The translations under genes were made by a program, and so were the position numbers. From Bordetella parapertussis (GTDB lineage Bacteria; Pseudomonadota; Gammaproteobacteria; Burkholderiales; Burkholderiaceae), in the NCBI GenBank assembly GCA_945901665.1, contig CAMDLJ010000002.1, forward strand, positions 1 to 24,895: 24,895 nucleotides of DNA, written 5' to 3'. Numbering within the stretch: the stretch's first letter is position 1; each line of letters begins with the position of its first letter. This document shows positions 16,005 to 22,376 of this stretch, one piece after another. The notes below the pieces were generated by a model. It ran no database searches. It saw only the letters and a program-made list of their open reading frames with translations, and had not been told where the DNA came from.

Positions 16005-16703
16005 ATGCTGACTCTGTACATCGGGAATAAAAATTACTCCAGTTGGTCCATGCGGGCCTGGGTGTTGATGCGGCAAGCGGGCATTGAATTCACCGAGCAC
16101 AAAGAACGCTTTGACTCTTTTGATGCGCAGTCTCAGTTCAAACATGCCTTGTTGGCACTCAGCCCCCATGGCAAGGTGCCGGTGCTGATCGACCAAGGCT
16201 TGGTGGTGTGGGACTCGTTGGCGATTGCTGAATATGTGGCGGAAAAATTTCCCCAACTGAATTTGTGGCCCAGCCAAGCCCCTTTGCGCGCCCGTGCACG
16301 CAGCCTGTGCGCCGACATCCACAGCGGTTACACCGCGCTGCGCCAACACTGCGCCATGAACATCGAGGCCGATTTGCGCGATGTGGGCAAAAGCCTGTGG
16401 TCGCAAAAAGCCGACCTGCGTGAAGATGTGCAGCGGCTGTGCCAGGCATTGACCAAGCCGCTGTCGCAGCAAGCCCAACCCCACATGCTGATGGGTGAGT
16501 TTGGCATCGTGGACGCCTTCTATGCGCCGGTGTGCTCGCGCATCCGAACCTATGGTTTGCCCGTCAATGACGTGGTGCAGGGCTATGTTGAGCGAGTGCT
16601 GGCCCTGCCAGCGGTGCAAGACTGGGTTGCTGACGCTTTGCTGGAGCGTGACTTTTTACCTTTCGAAGAGCCCTATCGCTCAGCGCCCTCCACCCGCCCA
16701 TGA
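16005..16703 (+). CDS. Glutathione S-transferase family protein
   Basis: The 232-residue protein has a thioredoxin-fold N-terminal domain starting MLTLYIGNKNYSSWSMRAWV, with the serine-rich SSWS (12-15) at the glutathione-activating position, the cis-proline in GKVPVLID, and ES-type contact WDSLAIAEYVAEKFP (DS replacing the usual ES). A helical C-terminal domain follows with MGEFGIVDAFYAPV, the usual GST N-capping/hydrophobic staple region. The NKNYSSWSxR opening is typical of a proteobacterial YfcF-like GST group. It begins one base after the SDR stop. The substrate is unknown; detoxification or a glutathione-dependent step are the usual roles. Confidence 0.92.
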   Translation: MLTLYIGNKNYSSWSMRAWVLMRQAGIEFTEHKERFDSFDAQSQFKHALLALSPHGKVPVLIDQGLVVWDSLAIAEYVAEKFPQLNLWPSQAPLRARARSLCADIHSGYTALRQHCAMNIEADLRDVGKSLWSQKADLREDVQRLCQALTKPLSQQAQPHMLMGEFGIVDAFYAPVCSRIRTYGLPVNDVVQGYVERVLALPAVQDWVADALLERDFLPFEEPYRSAPSTRP

Positions 16704-16782
16704 CACCCGGTCCAGCCTAAAGCACGCCTGGGGATCCACTGGACGCACCCGCGCCTTGGGGGCACGCGTTGCGCCTGGATGA

Positions 16783-16811
16783 TTGGGGCAACCAAACCAC
16801 AGGGTTATGAT
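16783..16811 (+). promoter_or_regulatory. Candidate sigma-70 promoter giving a near-leaderless dsrE-like mRNA
   Basis: TTGGGG (16783-16788) and TATGAT (16806-16811) are separated by exactly 17 bp. The ATG at 16818 lies 7 bases after the -10, so transcription would begin at or near the start codon. No Shine-Dalgarno is seen, which fits a leaderless message. The -35 is only a partial match. Confidence 0.4.
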
Positions 16812-16817
16812 TTGGCC

Positions 16818-17243
16818 ATGAAAACCATTTTTACCCTGGCGCTTTGCGCCTTGACCCACCTCGCTGCCTTCGCACAAACCAGCGGCGACAAAGTGGTTTA
16901 TCACATGGACCATGCCGCCAGCCAAGCCACCAAAGGCCTGCGCAATATACGCAACCATTTGGATGTGGCCCCCGACACGCAAATTGTGGTGGTCACCCAT
17001 GCCGAAGGGGTTGATTTTTTGATGGAGGGTGCCAAAGACAAACAAAACCCCAATATCGATTACGCCGCCTTGGTGTCGGCTTTGAAAGCGCGCAATGTGC
17101 GCTTTGAAATCTGCGAAATCACCTTGAAGAACCGCAACCTCAACAAAAACCAGTTCAATATGGATGCAGATTTCACACCTTCGGGCGTGGTGCGCATCGG
17201 CCGCTTGCAAGCCCGCGAAGGCTACGCTTACATCAAGCCATAA
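16818..17243 (+). CDS. Secreted DsrE/DsrF-family protein
   Basis: The 141-residue product begins with a Sec-type signal peptide (MKTIFTLALCALTHLAAFAQ, cleavage expected after AFA). The rest matches periplasmic DsrE-like proteins: KVVYHMDH near the mature N-terminus, a run of VAPDTQIVVVTHAEGVDFLM, YAALVSALKARNVRFEICEITLKNR, and a C-terminal VRIGRLQAREGYAYIKP. The single cysteine in FEICEIT sits at the position where active DsrE/TusD proteins can carry persulfide. Family roles include sulfur relay and thiosulfate metabolism, but exported single-copy members in heterotrophic betaproteobacteria have no settled function. An ATG 39 bp upstream is in frame but precedes a non-signal-like stretch, so 16818 is chosen. 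Confidence 0.82.
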   Translation: MKTIFTLALCALTHLAAFAQTSGDKVVYHMDHAASQATKGLRNIRNHLDVAPDTQIVVVTHAEGVDFLMEGAKDKQNPNIDYAALVSALKARNVRFEICEITLKNRNLNKNQFNMDADFTPSGVVRIGRLQAREGYAYIKP

Positions 17244-17276
17244 CTCTCCCTTAAGTGTGCGCCTGCACACCCAGCT

Positions 17277-17294
17277 TTGTCATAAAAGTTTCAC
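17277..17294 (+). promoter_or_regulatory. Candidate PhoB box upstream of the 86-residue protein
   Basis: TTGTCATAAAAGTTTCAC has two 7-bp half-sites separated by AAAA and matches the classical 18-bp Pho box (CTGTCATAWAWCTGTCAY) at 15 positions. It points towards the gene at 17368. No good -10 is visible at the expected distance. Confidence 0.45.
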
Positions 17295-17306
17295 ATAATC
17301 GTCTCC

Positions 17307-17326
17307 CACAGGCACGAAGGCCTGTG
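17307..17326. terminator. Short hairpin after the dsrE-like gene (weak terminator candidate)
   Basis: CACAGGC and GCCTGTG form a perfect 7-bp stem with a 6-base loop, 64 bp after the stop at 17243. It is followed by TTAATG rather than a T-run, so intrinsic termination would be weak. An operator or 5' leader structure for the next gene is equally possible. Confidence 0.3.
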
Positions 17327-17367
17327 TTAATGTCTCGACCCCTTTCAGTGCTCTTCAAGGTTTACCC

Positions 17368-17628
17368 ATGCGCCCCATCAAGCAAGTTCGTCGATTGATC
17401 AAATCTGACCCTACTTCTGCCACGGCCCAAGCTTTTTCGGATTTGATTTTGGCACTGGAGTCAGAGTCGGCATCCCCCATCAAAGGCCTGTACCAACTGT
17501 CACCTGACGATTTTGATTTGGCCATCCAACTGCTCAAAGATTGGCGCCTCGATCGCTTTTATGAAGGCAAGGCCAAAGCCTTCGATATGGCTTATCAAGC
17601 CCACGATTTGCAGCATCCTGCTGCCTGA
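17368..17628 (+). CDS. Small hypothetical protein (86 aa)
   Basis: I do not recognise this protein. It is soluble, acidic in the middle and basic at the N-terminus (MRPIKQVRRLIKSD), with no signal peptide, membrane helix or cysteine. The centre reads ISPIKGLYQLSPDDFDLAIQ-like (SPDDFDLAIQLLKDWRLDRF near residues 45-64), suggesting helical packing. Support for coding is the AAGG site seven bases before the ATG, codon use like that of its neighbours, and a Pho-box-like element 74 bp upstream. It converges on the glycosyltransferase gene with a gap of about 70 bp. If the box is real it is a phosphate-starvation protein. No function is proposed. Confidence 0.75.
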   Translation: MRPIKQVRRLIKSDPTSATAQAFSDLILALESESASPIKGLYQLSPDDFDLAIQLLKDWRLDRFYEGKAKAFDMAYQAHDLQHPAA

Positions 17629-17697
17629 CCTGAAACCTGCTTATGGCAGCACCCACCCACTGGGTTTGAACCGCACGGTCCCCACGCCAAAGCTTGT

Positions 17698-18900
17698 TTA
17701 GCCCAACTGAGGGGCGTGGTCTTGGATGACCTGGCGAAAAATTTTCTCGGTTTTTTGAAAAATCAAGGGCCAAGCTTGGCCCAGTGCTGTGATGCGCGCT
17801 TCTTGCCCCATTTGCGCTCGCAAGGTGTGCATCTGGGCCAACTGCAAAGCGGCTCGTTGAAAATCATCTTCAGCGCCCGGTTCAATCAGTTGGCCGTTCT
17901 CCCCACTGCGAATCAACTCAGCAGCCGCGGCGTGCCGATAGGCCACCACGGGTAAGGCGCTGGACATGGCCTCCAAGGTCACATTGCCAAAGGTTTCGGT
18001 CAAACTGGGAAACAAAAACATATCCGCACTGGCGTAGTGTTGGGCCAAGTCTTCCCCGGTTCGAAAGCCTGCAAACACCACCTGGGGATGCTTTTTTTGC
18101 AGGCTTTGCTTGAGCGGACCATCCCCCACCAACACCAGCTTGGTTTGGGGATGCAAGCCCTCCAAACGCTCAAAGGTCGATGCCACGAGGCTGAGATTTT
18201 TTTCTGCCGCCAAGCGGCCCACGCACAACAGCACCAGGGTTTCATCGCTGGCGCCCCACTGCGCCCGCAAGCCAGCGGAGCGGCGCATGGGGTTGAATAA
18301 ATCGGTATCTACACCGCGGGGCACCACATGCAAACGCTCAAAGCCCACGGCTGCCAACTCATGGGCCAGCACCGGTGTGGGCACCATGGTGGCCAAGGCG
18401 GCATTGTGAAATTTGCGCATGTAATTCATGATGGCCCCGCGCAACCAGCCTATGCCATAGTGATCGCTGTAGGCGTGGAAGTTGGTCCTAAAGTCACTGC
18501 TCACCGGCAACTTGAGCTTTTTGGCTGCCTGCAAGGCCGACCATCCCAAGGGCCCTTCGGTGGCGATGTGCACCACATCCGGGCGGTGCAAGGTCCACAA
18601 ACGCGTCAATGCCCGCTTGGCGGGAAAGCCCATTTTCAAATGCTTGTAAAACGGGATTGGCATGCCACGCACCAGCGTTTCATCGGCCAATGATCGACCC
18701 GCTTGCACCGTGTCATTGTTTTGACGTGGGCGTATCAACCACAGCGCATGGCCGCGGGCTTTGAGGCCCTCTACGGTTTTGCTCAGGGTATGGGCCACCC
18801 CGTTGATGTCTGGTGGATAGGTCTCGGTGACGACGGCGATGCGCAGCGGTGATGAAGACCCGTTGAAACAAACCACATCGATCGAGGCATCTGCTTGCAT
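17698..18900 (-). CDS. GT4-family glycosyltransferase (Agt/SqdX/MgtA-like)
   Basis: The 400-residue protein has two Rossmann domains of the GT-B fold. The acceptor domain opens IAVVTETYPPDINGVAHTLS (21-40) and has DVVHIATEGPLGWSAL (108-123), a segment shared with glycolipid synthases such as Agt, SqdX and MgtA. The donor domain shows VGRLAAEKN (227-235) and the EX7E motif in TETFGNVTLEAMSSALPVVA (Glu302, Glu310). These retaining enzymes transfer a sugar from a nucleotide sugar; relatives glycosylate diacylglycerol under phosphate starvation. No Shine-Dalgarno precedes the ATG at 18900 and homologs usually begin near residue 20, so the start is uncertain. A Pho-box-like site lies 22 bp upstream. 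With ugd 3.5 kb away, UDP-glucuronate is an attractive donor, by inference only. Confidence 0.9.
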   Translation of the reverse strand: MQADASIDVVCFNGSSSPLRIAVVTETYPPDINGVAHTLSKTVEGLKARGHALWLIRPRQNNDTVQAGRSLADETLVRGMPIPFYKHLKMGFPAKRALTRLWTLHRPDVVHIATEGPLGWSALQAAKKLKLPVSSDFRTNFHAYSDHYGIGWLRGAIMNYMRKFHNAALATMVPTPVLAHELAAVGFERLHVVPRGVDTDLFNPMRRSAGLRAQWGASDETLVLLCVGRLAAEKNLSLVASTFERLEGLHPQTKLVLVGDGPLKQSLQKKHPQVVFAGFRTGEDLAQHYASADMFLFPSLTETFGNVTLEAMSSALPVVAYRHAAAAELIRSGENGQLIEPGAEDDFQRAALQLAQMHTLRAQMGQEARITALGQAWPLIFQKTEKIFRQVIQDHAPQLG

Positions 18901-18922
18901 GCCACTAATGTGACACCCTCAC

Positions 18923-18940
18923 ATCACAGTTTGATGACAA
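18923..18940 (-). promoter_or_regulatory. Candidate PhoB box for the glycosyltransferase
   Basis: Read on the minus strand, TTGTCATCAAACTGTGAT matches the 18-bp Pho box at 15 positions. Twelve bases further lies CATTAG, a weak -10, which would start transcription at about 18900, the annotated ATG. The site and the next one form a back-to-back pair in a 159-bp divergent gap. Confidence 0.5.
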
Positions 18941-18978
18941 GCGCATGCGCCCAGGATCCAAAGAGGTTCAATTTTCCA

Positions 18979-18996
18979 GTGTCATCAAAATTTCAC
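18979..18996 (+). promoter_or_regulatory. Candidate PhoB box for the DUF962-like membrane protein
   Basis: GTGTCATCAAAATTTCAC matches the Pho box at 14 of 18 positions and points rightward to the gene at 19060. TATCGT at 19019-19024, 22 bases after the box, is a possible -10; a similar TATCGTTT lies 21 bases after the ugd box. Confidence 0.45.
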
Positions 18997-19059
18997 TGAA
19001 ATTCGCCACATTTCCTCTTATCGTTTGTTTGTTTTTTTCCAACGACCTCAGGAGAACCC

Positions 19060-19668
19060 ATGAAAGAATTGTTGCAAACCCTGCGCACCCAGCGTTGGGA
19101 TGACCACCGTTACTACCACCACAGCCGCATCAACCAAGCTTTGCATTTGGTCAGCGCTCTGTCCTTTTTGGTGGCCTATGCTTATTTGTTCATTGACCCG
19201 GTGGTATCGGCCTTGATCGCTTGGCTGGTGTCCATGACCACCCGCCAAGCCGGCCACTTCTTTTTTGAGCCCAAAGGCTTTGACGCGGTGAACAACGCCA
19301 CCCATGAGCACAAGGAAGAGATCAAGGTCGGCTACAACCTGCGCCGCAAAGTGGTGTTGCTGGCCATTTGTGCCGCCATCCCAGTGATTGCCTATTGGAT
19401 GCCTCACTACCTGACCTGGGCTGTACCTGAAGCCTACGAAGACACGCCGGTGCGCATGACCGCCATGGCATGGTTGTTTTTGGGCGTGGCCGGTTTGCTC
19501 TTTCGGGTGCTGCAATTGTGGGCGCAAGATGGTTTGATGGCCGGCGTAGCCTGGGCCTTGAAGATCATCACCGACCCATTCCACGACGTCAAAATGTATT
19601 ACCGCGCACCTTTTTACTTGGCCAAGGGTCAGTTTTTAGACCCCATGGAACACGTCAAGTCACACTGA
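19060..19668 (+). CDS. Histidine-rich multi-pass membrane protein, DUF962/Mpo1-like
   Basis: The 202-residue protein starts at an ATG with AGGAGA seven bases upstream. Hydrophobic segments near residues 29-60, 98-116 and 133-151 imply four or so membrane helices. Conserved-looking histidines cluster around them: YYHHSRINQALHLVSAL (18-34), AGHFFFEPKGFD (64-75), NNATHEHK, and DPFHDVKMYYRAP (172-184). The YHxxxxNxxLH and GHFFFE patterns resemble Mpo1/DUF962, Fe2+-dependent dioxygenases of 2-hydroxy fatty acids, but the second half does not obviously match. A lipid-modifying membrane oxygenase or hydroxylase is therefore my best guess. Its TGA directly abuts the aminotransferase stop on the other strand. 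A Pho-box-like site precedes it. Confidence 0.8.
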   Translation: MKELLQTLRTQRWDDHRYYHHSRINQALHLVSALSFLVAYAYLFIDPVVSALIAWLVSMTTRQAGHFFFEPKGFDAVNNATHEHKEEIKVGYNLRRKVVLLAICAAIPVIAYWMPHYLTWAVPEAYEDTPVRMTAMAWLFLGVAGLLFRVLQLWAQDGLMAGVAWALKIITDPFHDVKMYYRAPFYLAKGQFLDPMEHVKSH

Positions 19669-21339
19669 TCACAACGCCCACTTGATTCGGACCATTTCGC
19701 GCATGACCTCACGCCGAATGGTCCGATTGCTTTGACCTTGGGCAGTCCACCACCAGCCATCGTTTTGCATGGCTTGAGCAGCTTGGATAAACCGCTTGCA
19801 GAAATCGGCGAAGTGCTCATCCTCAAAAGCAAAATTGAAAATCAAACGCCCCGTGCCCACCCAACTGAGGGCTATGCCTTGTTCGCGCATATAAAACTGC
19901 AGCATCCAGTTGTAGCGGCTGGGCACCTCGTAAACCACGGTCCAGACGGTGGCCATGCCCACCACGCGCACGGGCAAGTCTTGGCCCAGCAATTGGTCAT
20001 TGAGTTGCTTCATGCGGTCCAACCACACGCCCTCCATTTTTTGATAGACCGCTTGTATGGCGGGGCCTTGTACCCGCTTGAGAAACACATTCATCGCACC
20101 CATCACGCCAGGATGGGCGTTGAAGGTGCCGCGTGCAAAACAAATATTGCCCGGCTTTTCTTCGCTAAAGCGGCGCATCCATGCGGCCTTGCCGCAAACC
20201 ACGCCGACCGGGAAACCGCCGCCCAGTGTCTTGCCGTAGGTGACCAGGTCGGCGTCCACACCAAAAAACGCTTGTGCCCCACCCAAGCCCAAACGAAAAC
20301 CCATGAAAACTTCGTCCATGATGAAGGCAATGCCTTTTTCATCGCACACTTGGCGCAACTCGCCCAACCATTTGGCATAAGCGGCTTTGTCATAAGACAC
20401 CTGGCGCGAGCCGTCGATCAAGGTCGAGTCGCTGGGTGCGGCCTTGTTGGGGTGCATGGCTTGCAAAGGGTTGACCAACACGCAGGCAATGTCCTTGCGC
20501 TGGCGCAGCACTTTGAGGGTTTGGGGGTGCATCTCATTGAGCGTGAGCGTGTCATTGGACGGGGGCATGGGGTTGCCAGGCCCGGGCTGCACATCATCCC
20601 ACCAGCCGTGATAGGCACCGGTGAAGCGCACCACTTTGCGCTTGCCCGTGTGGTATCGCGCCAAACGCACCGCTTGCATCACCGCCTCGGTGCCCGACAT
20701 GTGAAACGAGACTTCGTCTTTGTGGGCAATTTGGCACAGCATGGCGACGTTTTCTTGCACACAGGGGTGATACGCACCCAACACCGGGCCCAGGTCGCGC
20801 ACCAAGTCCATGCCCTCTTGCATGCAGCTTTTGTAAAAGTCAGCCCCAAACAGGTTCACGCCATAACTGCCGGTGACATCCATGTGCCACTGCTCGTCAG
20901 CATCAGCCACCCAAACCCCTTTGCTTTGTGCCCAGTAGCTGCCGATTTGCAGCTTGTCACTCAGGAACTTTTGAAACTGAAAAGGCACCCGGTAGCGCGA
21001 AATCAGCTGCATGTCCGACACCATGGGCTTGGTGGCTTGGGTCAGCGCCAAGGTTTGGGGACTGCGTTGCGCCAGGGTGCTGCCCAGTCGCTGCAATGCT
21101 TGTTGGCGCTGCACACCCACAGCCTCAGGGGCGTGATCCACCCGAAACCATTGCGTGCCCGGGTAGTCATAGGCCGGTGCCCAGTTGGCCAAACGCTTGG
21201 CCCAGCGCAAATGCCCCGCCATGGATGGATGTTTGGCCAGCGACAGCTGCAAGCGCTGCCACAGCATGGGGCCCCAGTACAACGCAGCCAAGGCGCAGGC
21301 CAATATGACCCATGACGACAAACCATTTTCTTCAAACAT
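19669..21339 (-). CDS. Membrane-anchored class III PLP aminotransferase (glutamate-1-semialdehyde aminomutase-like)
   Basis: The 556-residue product starts at the ATG at 21339 with AAAGGGAAG upstream; a longer frame upstream overlaps the divergent gene and is not protein-like. Residues 7-27 (LSSWVILACALAALYWGPML) form one N-terminal membrane helix, followed by a linker of about 80 residues. The class III aminotransferase core then shows SGTEAVMQAVRLARYHTGK (215-233), GAYHGWWDD (241-249), the cofactor-binding FIMDEVFMGFRLG (Asp342) and PLP lysine Lys370 in VTYGKTLGGGFPVG. Ordinary glutamate-1-semialdehyde aminomutases are soluble and about 430 residues. The anchor and the neighbouring lipid genes suggest an amino-group transfer onto a membrane-associated substrate. 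The substrate is unknown; this is not the housekeeping hemL. Confidence 0.93.
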   Translation of the reverse strand: MFEENGLSSWVILACALAALYWGPMLWQRLQLSLAKHPSMAGHLRWAKRLANWAPAYDYPGTQWFRVDHAPEAVGVQRQQALQRLGSTLAQRSPQTLALTQATKPMVSDMQLISRYRVPFQFQKFLSDKLQIGSYWAQSKGVWVADADEQWHMDVTGSYGVNLFGADFYKSCMQEGMDLVRDLGPVLGAYHPCVQENVAMLCQIAHKDEVSFHMSGTEAVMQAVRLARYHTGKRKVVRFTGAYHGWWDDVQPGPGNPMPPSNDTLTLNEMHPQTLKVLRQRKDIACVLVNPLQAMHPNKAAPSDSTLIDGSRQVSYDKAAYAKWLGELRQVCDEKGIAFIMDEVFMGFRLGLGGAQAFFGVDADLVTYGKTLGGGFPVGVVCGKAAWMRRFSEEKPGNICFARGTFNAHPGVMGAMNVFLKRVQGPAIQAVYQKMEGVWLDRMKQLNDQLLGQDLPVRVVGMATVWTVVYEVPSRYNWMLQFYMREQGIALSWVGTGRLIFNFAFEDEHFADFCKRFIQAAQAMQNDGWWWTAQGQSNRTIRREVMREMVRIKWAL

Positions 21340-21386
21340 GTGCTTCCCTTTCAGAAGCTTCTTTTGTATTTCATTAGGATGAAACA

Positions 21387-22262
21387 ATGATGACGGTCCG
21401 ACACTGGTTGCGGGGCTTGGGTGCCCAAGAAGATTTGAACTTTTTGCTGACCAACCGCATTCCCCGCTTGGCACTGACCCATTTCATGGGCTGGTTCAGC
21501 CAAATTAAAAACCCTTGGGTTTGTCGCGCATCCATCTATATATGGCGAATGTTCACCGATATTGATTTGAGCGAATCACGTGCGCAAAAATTCAACAGCT
21601 TGCATGACTTTTTCATCCGCGAACTCAAAGACGGTGCCCGGCCGGTGGACATGCGCGAAAACATCTTGACCAGCCCTTGCGATGGCATCTTGGGCAGTTG
21701 TGGCGAGGTCAAGGCCGGGCAGGTTTTCCAAGCCAAAGGCTTTCCCTATGATTTACAAGACTTGTTTGGCGACGCTGCTGCCGCCAGCCCTTGGCACGAT
21801 GGGGTCTACGCGACCATTCGCATCACCTCGGCCATGTACCACCGCTTTCACGCGCCATTTGATGGTCTCTTGCACAGTGTCGACTACCTGAATGGCGACA
21901 CCTGGAACGTCAACCCAATTGCGCTGCAGCGGGTGGAAAAGTTGTTTTGCAAAAACGAGCGCGCGGTACTGCACATGCGCACCGCTGACCACCACCCCAT
22001 TGCCCTGGTGCCCGTGGCCGCTATTTTGGTGGCCAGCATCCGCTTGCACGCCATCGATACTTTATTGCACACCCGTTACAAAGGACCCCACCGTTTTGAC
22101 AGTGTTCATGGATTTGTAAAAGGCCAAGAAATGGGTTGGTTCCAACACGGTTCGACCATTTTGGTGTTTGCACCCAAAGGATTTGCACTGTTTGCGGGCT
22201 TGGAAAACGGCAGCCCTTTGAAAATGGGCCAGGCCTTGATGGCCTATCCACCCACGCCTTGA
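21387..22262 (+). CDS. Phosphatidylserine decarboxylase-like pyruvoyl enzyme
   Basis: The 291-residue protein starts at ATGATG (21387) after AGGA, only 47 bp from the divergent aminotransferase start. It has the Psd fold marks: LTSPCDGILGSCGEV (94-108, Asp99), YHRFHAPFDG (151-160, His152 and His155), NGDTWNVNP, and the self-cleavage site HGST (254-257) followed by ILVFAP. In classical proenzymes this is LGST, cut before the serine, which becomes the pyruvoyl cofactor; Ser256 is kept and Leu is His. The Asp-His-Ser triad is intact, so processing and decarboxylation are likely. E. coli Psd converts phosphatidylserine to phosphatidylethanolamine. Here the partner genes suggest either the main Psd or, more interestingly, a paralog acting on another carboxylated amino lipid. 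Confidence 0.9.
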   Translation: MMTVRHWLRGLGAQEDLNFLLTNRIPRLALTHFMGWFSQIKNPWVCRASIYIWRMFTDIDLSESRAQKFNSLHDFFIRELKDGARPVDMRENILTSPCDGILGSCGEVKAGQVFQAKGFPYDLQDLFGDAAAASPWHDGVYATIRITSAMYHRFHAPFDGLLHSVDYLNGDTWNVNPIALQRVEKLFCKNERAVLHMRTADHHPIALVPVAAILVASIRLHAIDTLLHTRYKGPHRFDSVHGFVKGQEMGWFQHGSTILVFAPKGFALFAGLENGSPLKMGQALMAYPPTP

Positions 22263-22280
22263 ACCACATCAGCCGCCACA

Positions 22281-22324
22281 CCGTCACGATAAGTTCTTAA
22301 AAGCTTCACACATTTTTCACGCAT
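22281..22324 (+). promoter_or_regulatory. Candidate tandem PhoB half-sites upstream of ugd
   Basis: Four 7+4 units recur every 11 bp: CCGTCAC at 22281, AGTTCTT at 22292, GCTTCAC at 22303 and TTTTCAC at 22314. The best 18-bp box (22303-22320) matches the consensus at only 11 positions, but the 11-bp phasing is exact. TATCGT (22342-22347) is a possible -10, giving a leader of about 23 bases. Confidence 0.35.
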
Positions 22325-22376
22325 TTTCCCGAGACTGTGGATATCGTTTTATTCGATGTTCTAACAGGAGTGGCAA

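Noticed and set aside
17655..17665. Short palindrome ACCCACTGGGT between the small protein and the glycosyltransferase as a bidirectional terminator
   Set aside because: Five-bp arms with a one-base loop and no T-run; it cannot form a useful hairpin.
18911..18925. TGTGA-N5-TCACA inverted repeat as a CRP site
   Set aside because: CRP sites need a 6-bp spacer; the spacing is wrong and the bases are better explained as part of the Pho-box-like promoter.
19732..21315. A 527-codon open frame antisense to the aminotransferase
   Set aside because: His- and Gln-rich low-information translation typical of shadow frames; the aminotransferase motifs on the other strand are unambiguous.
21357..21374. 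A degenerate Pho-box-like element (GCTTCTT-TTGT-ATTTCAT) before the Psd-like gene
   Set aside because: Only one half-site is good and it ends 12 bp before the start codon, leaving no room for a promoter.
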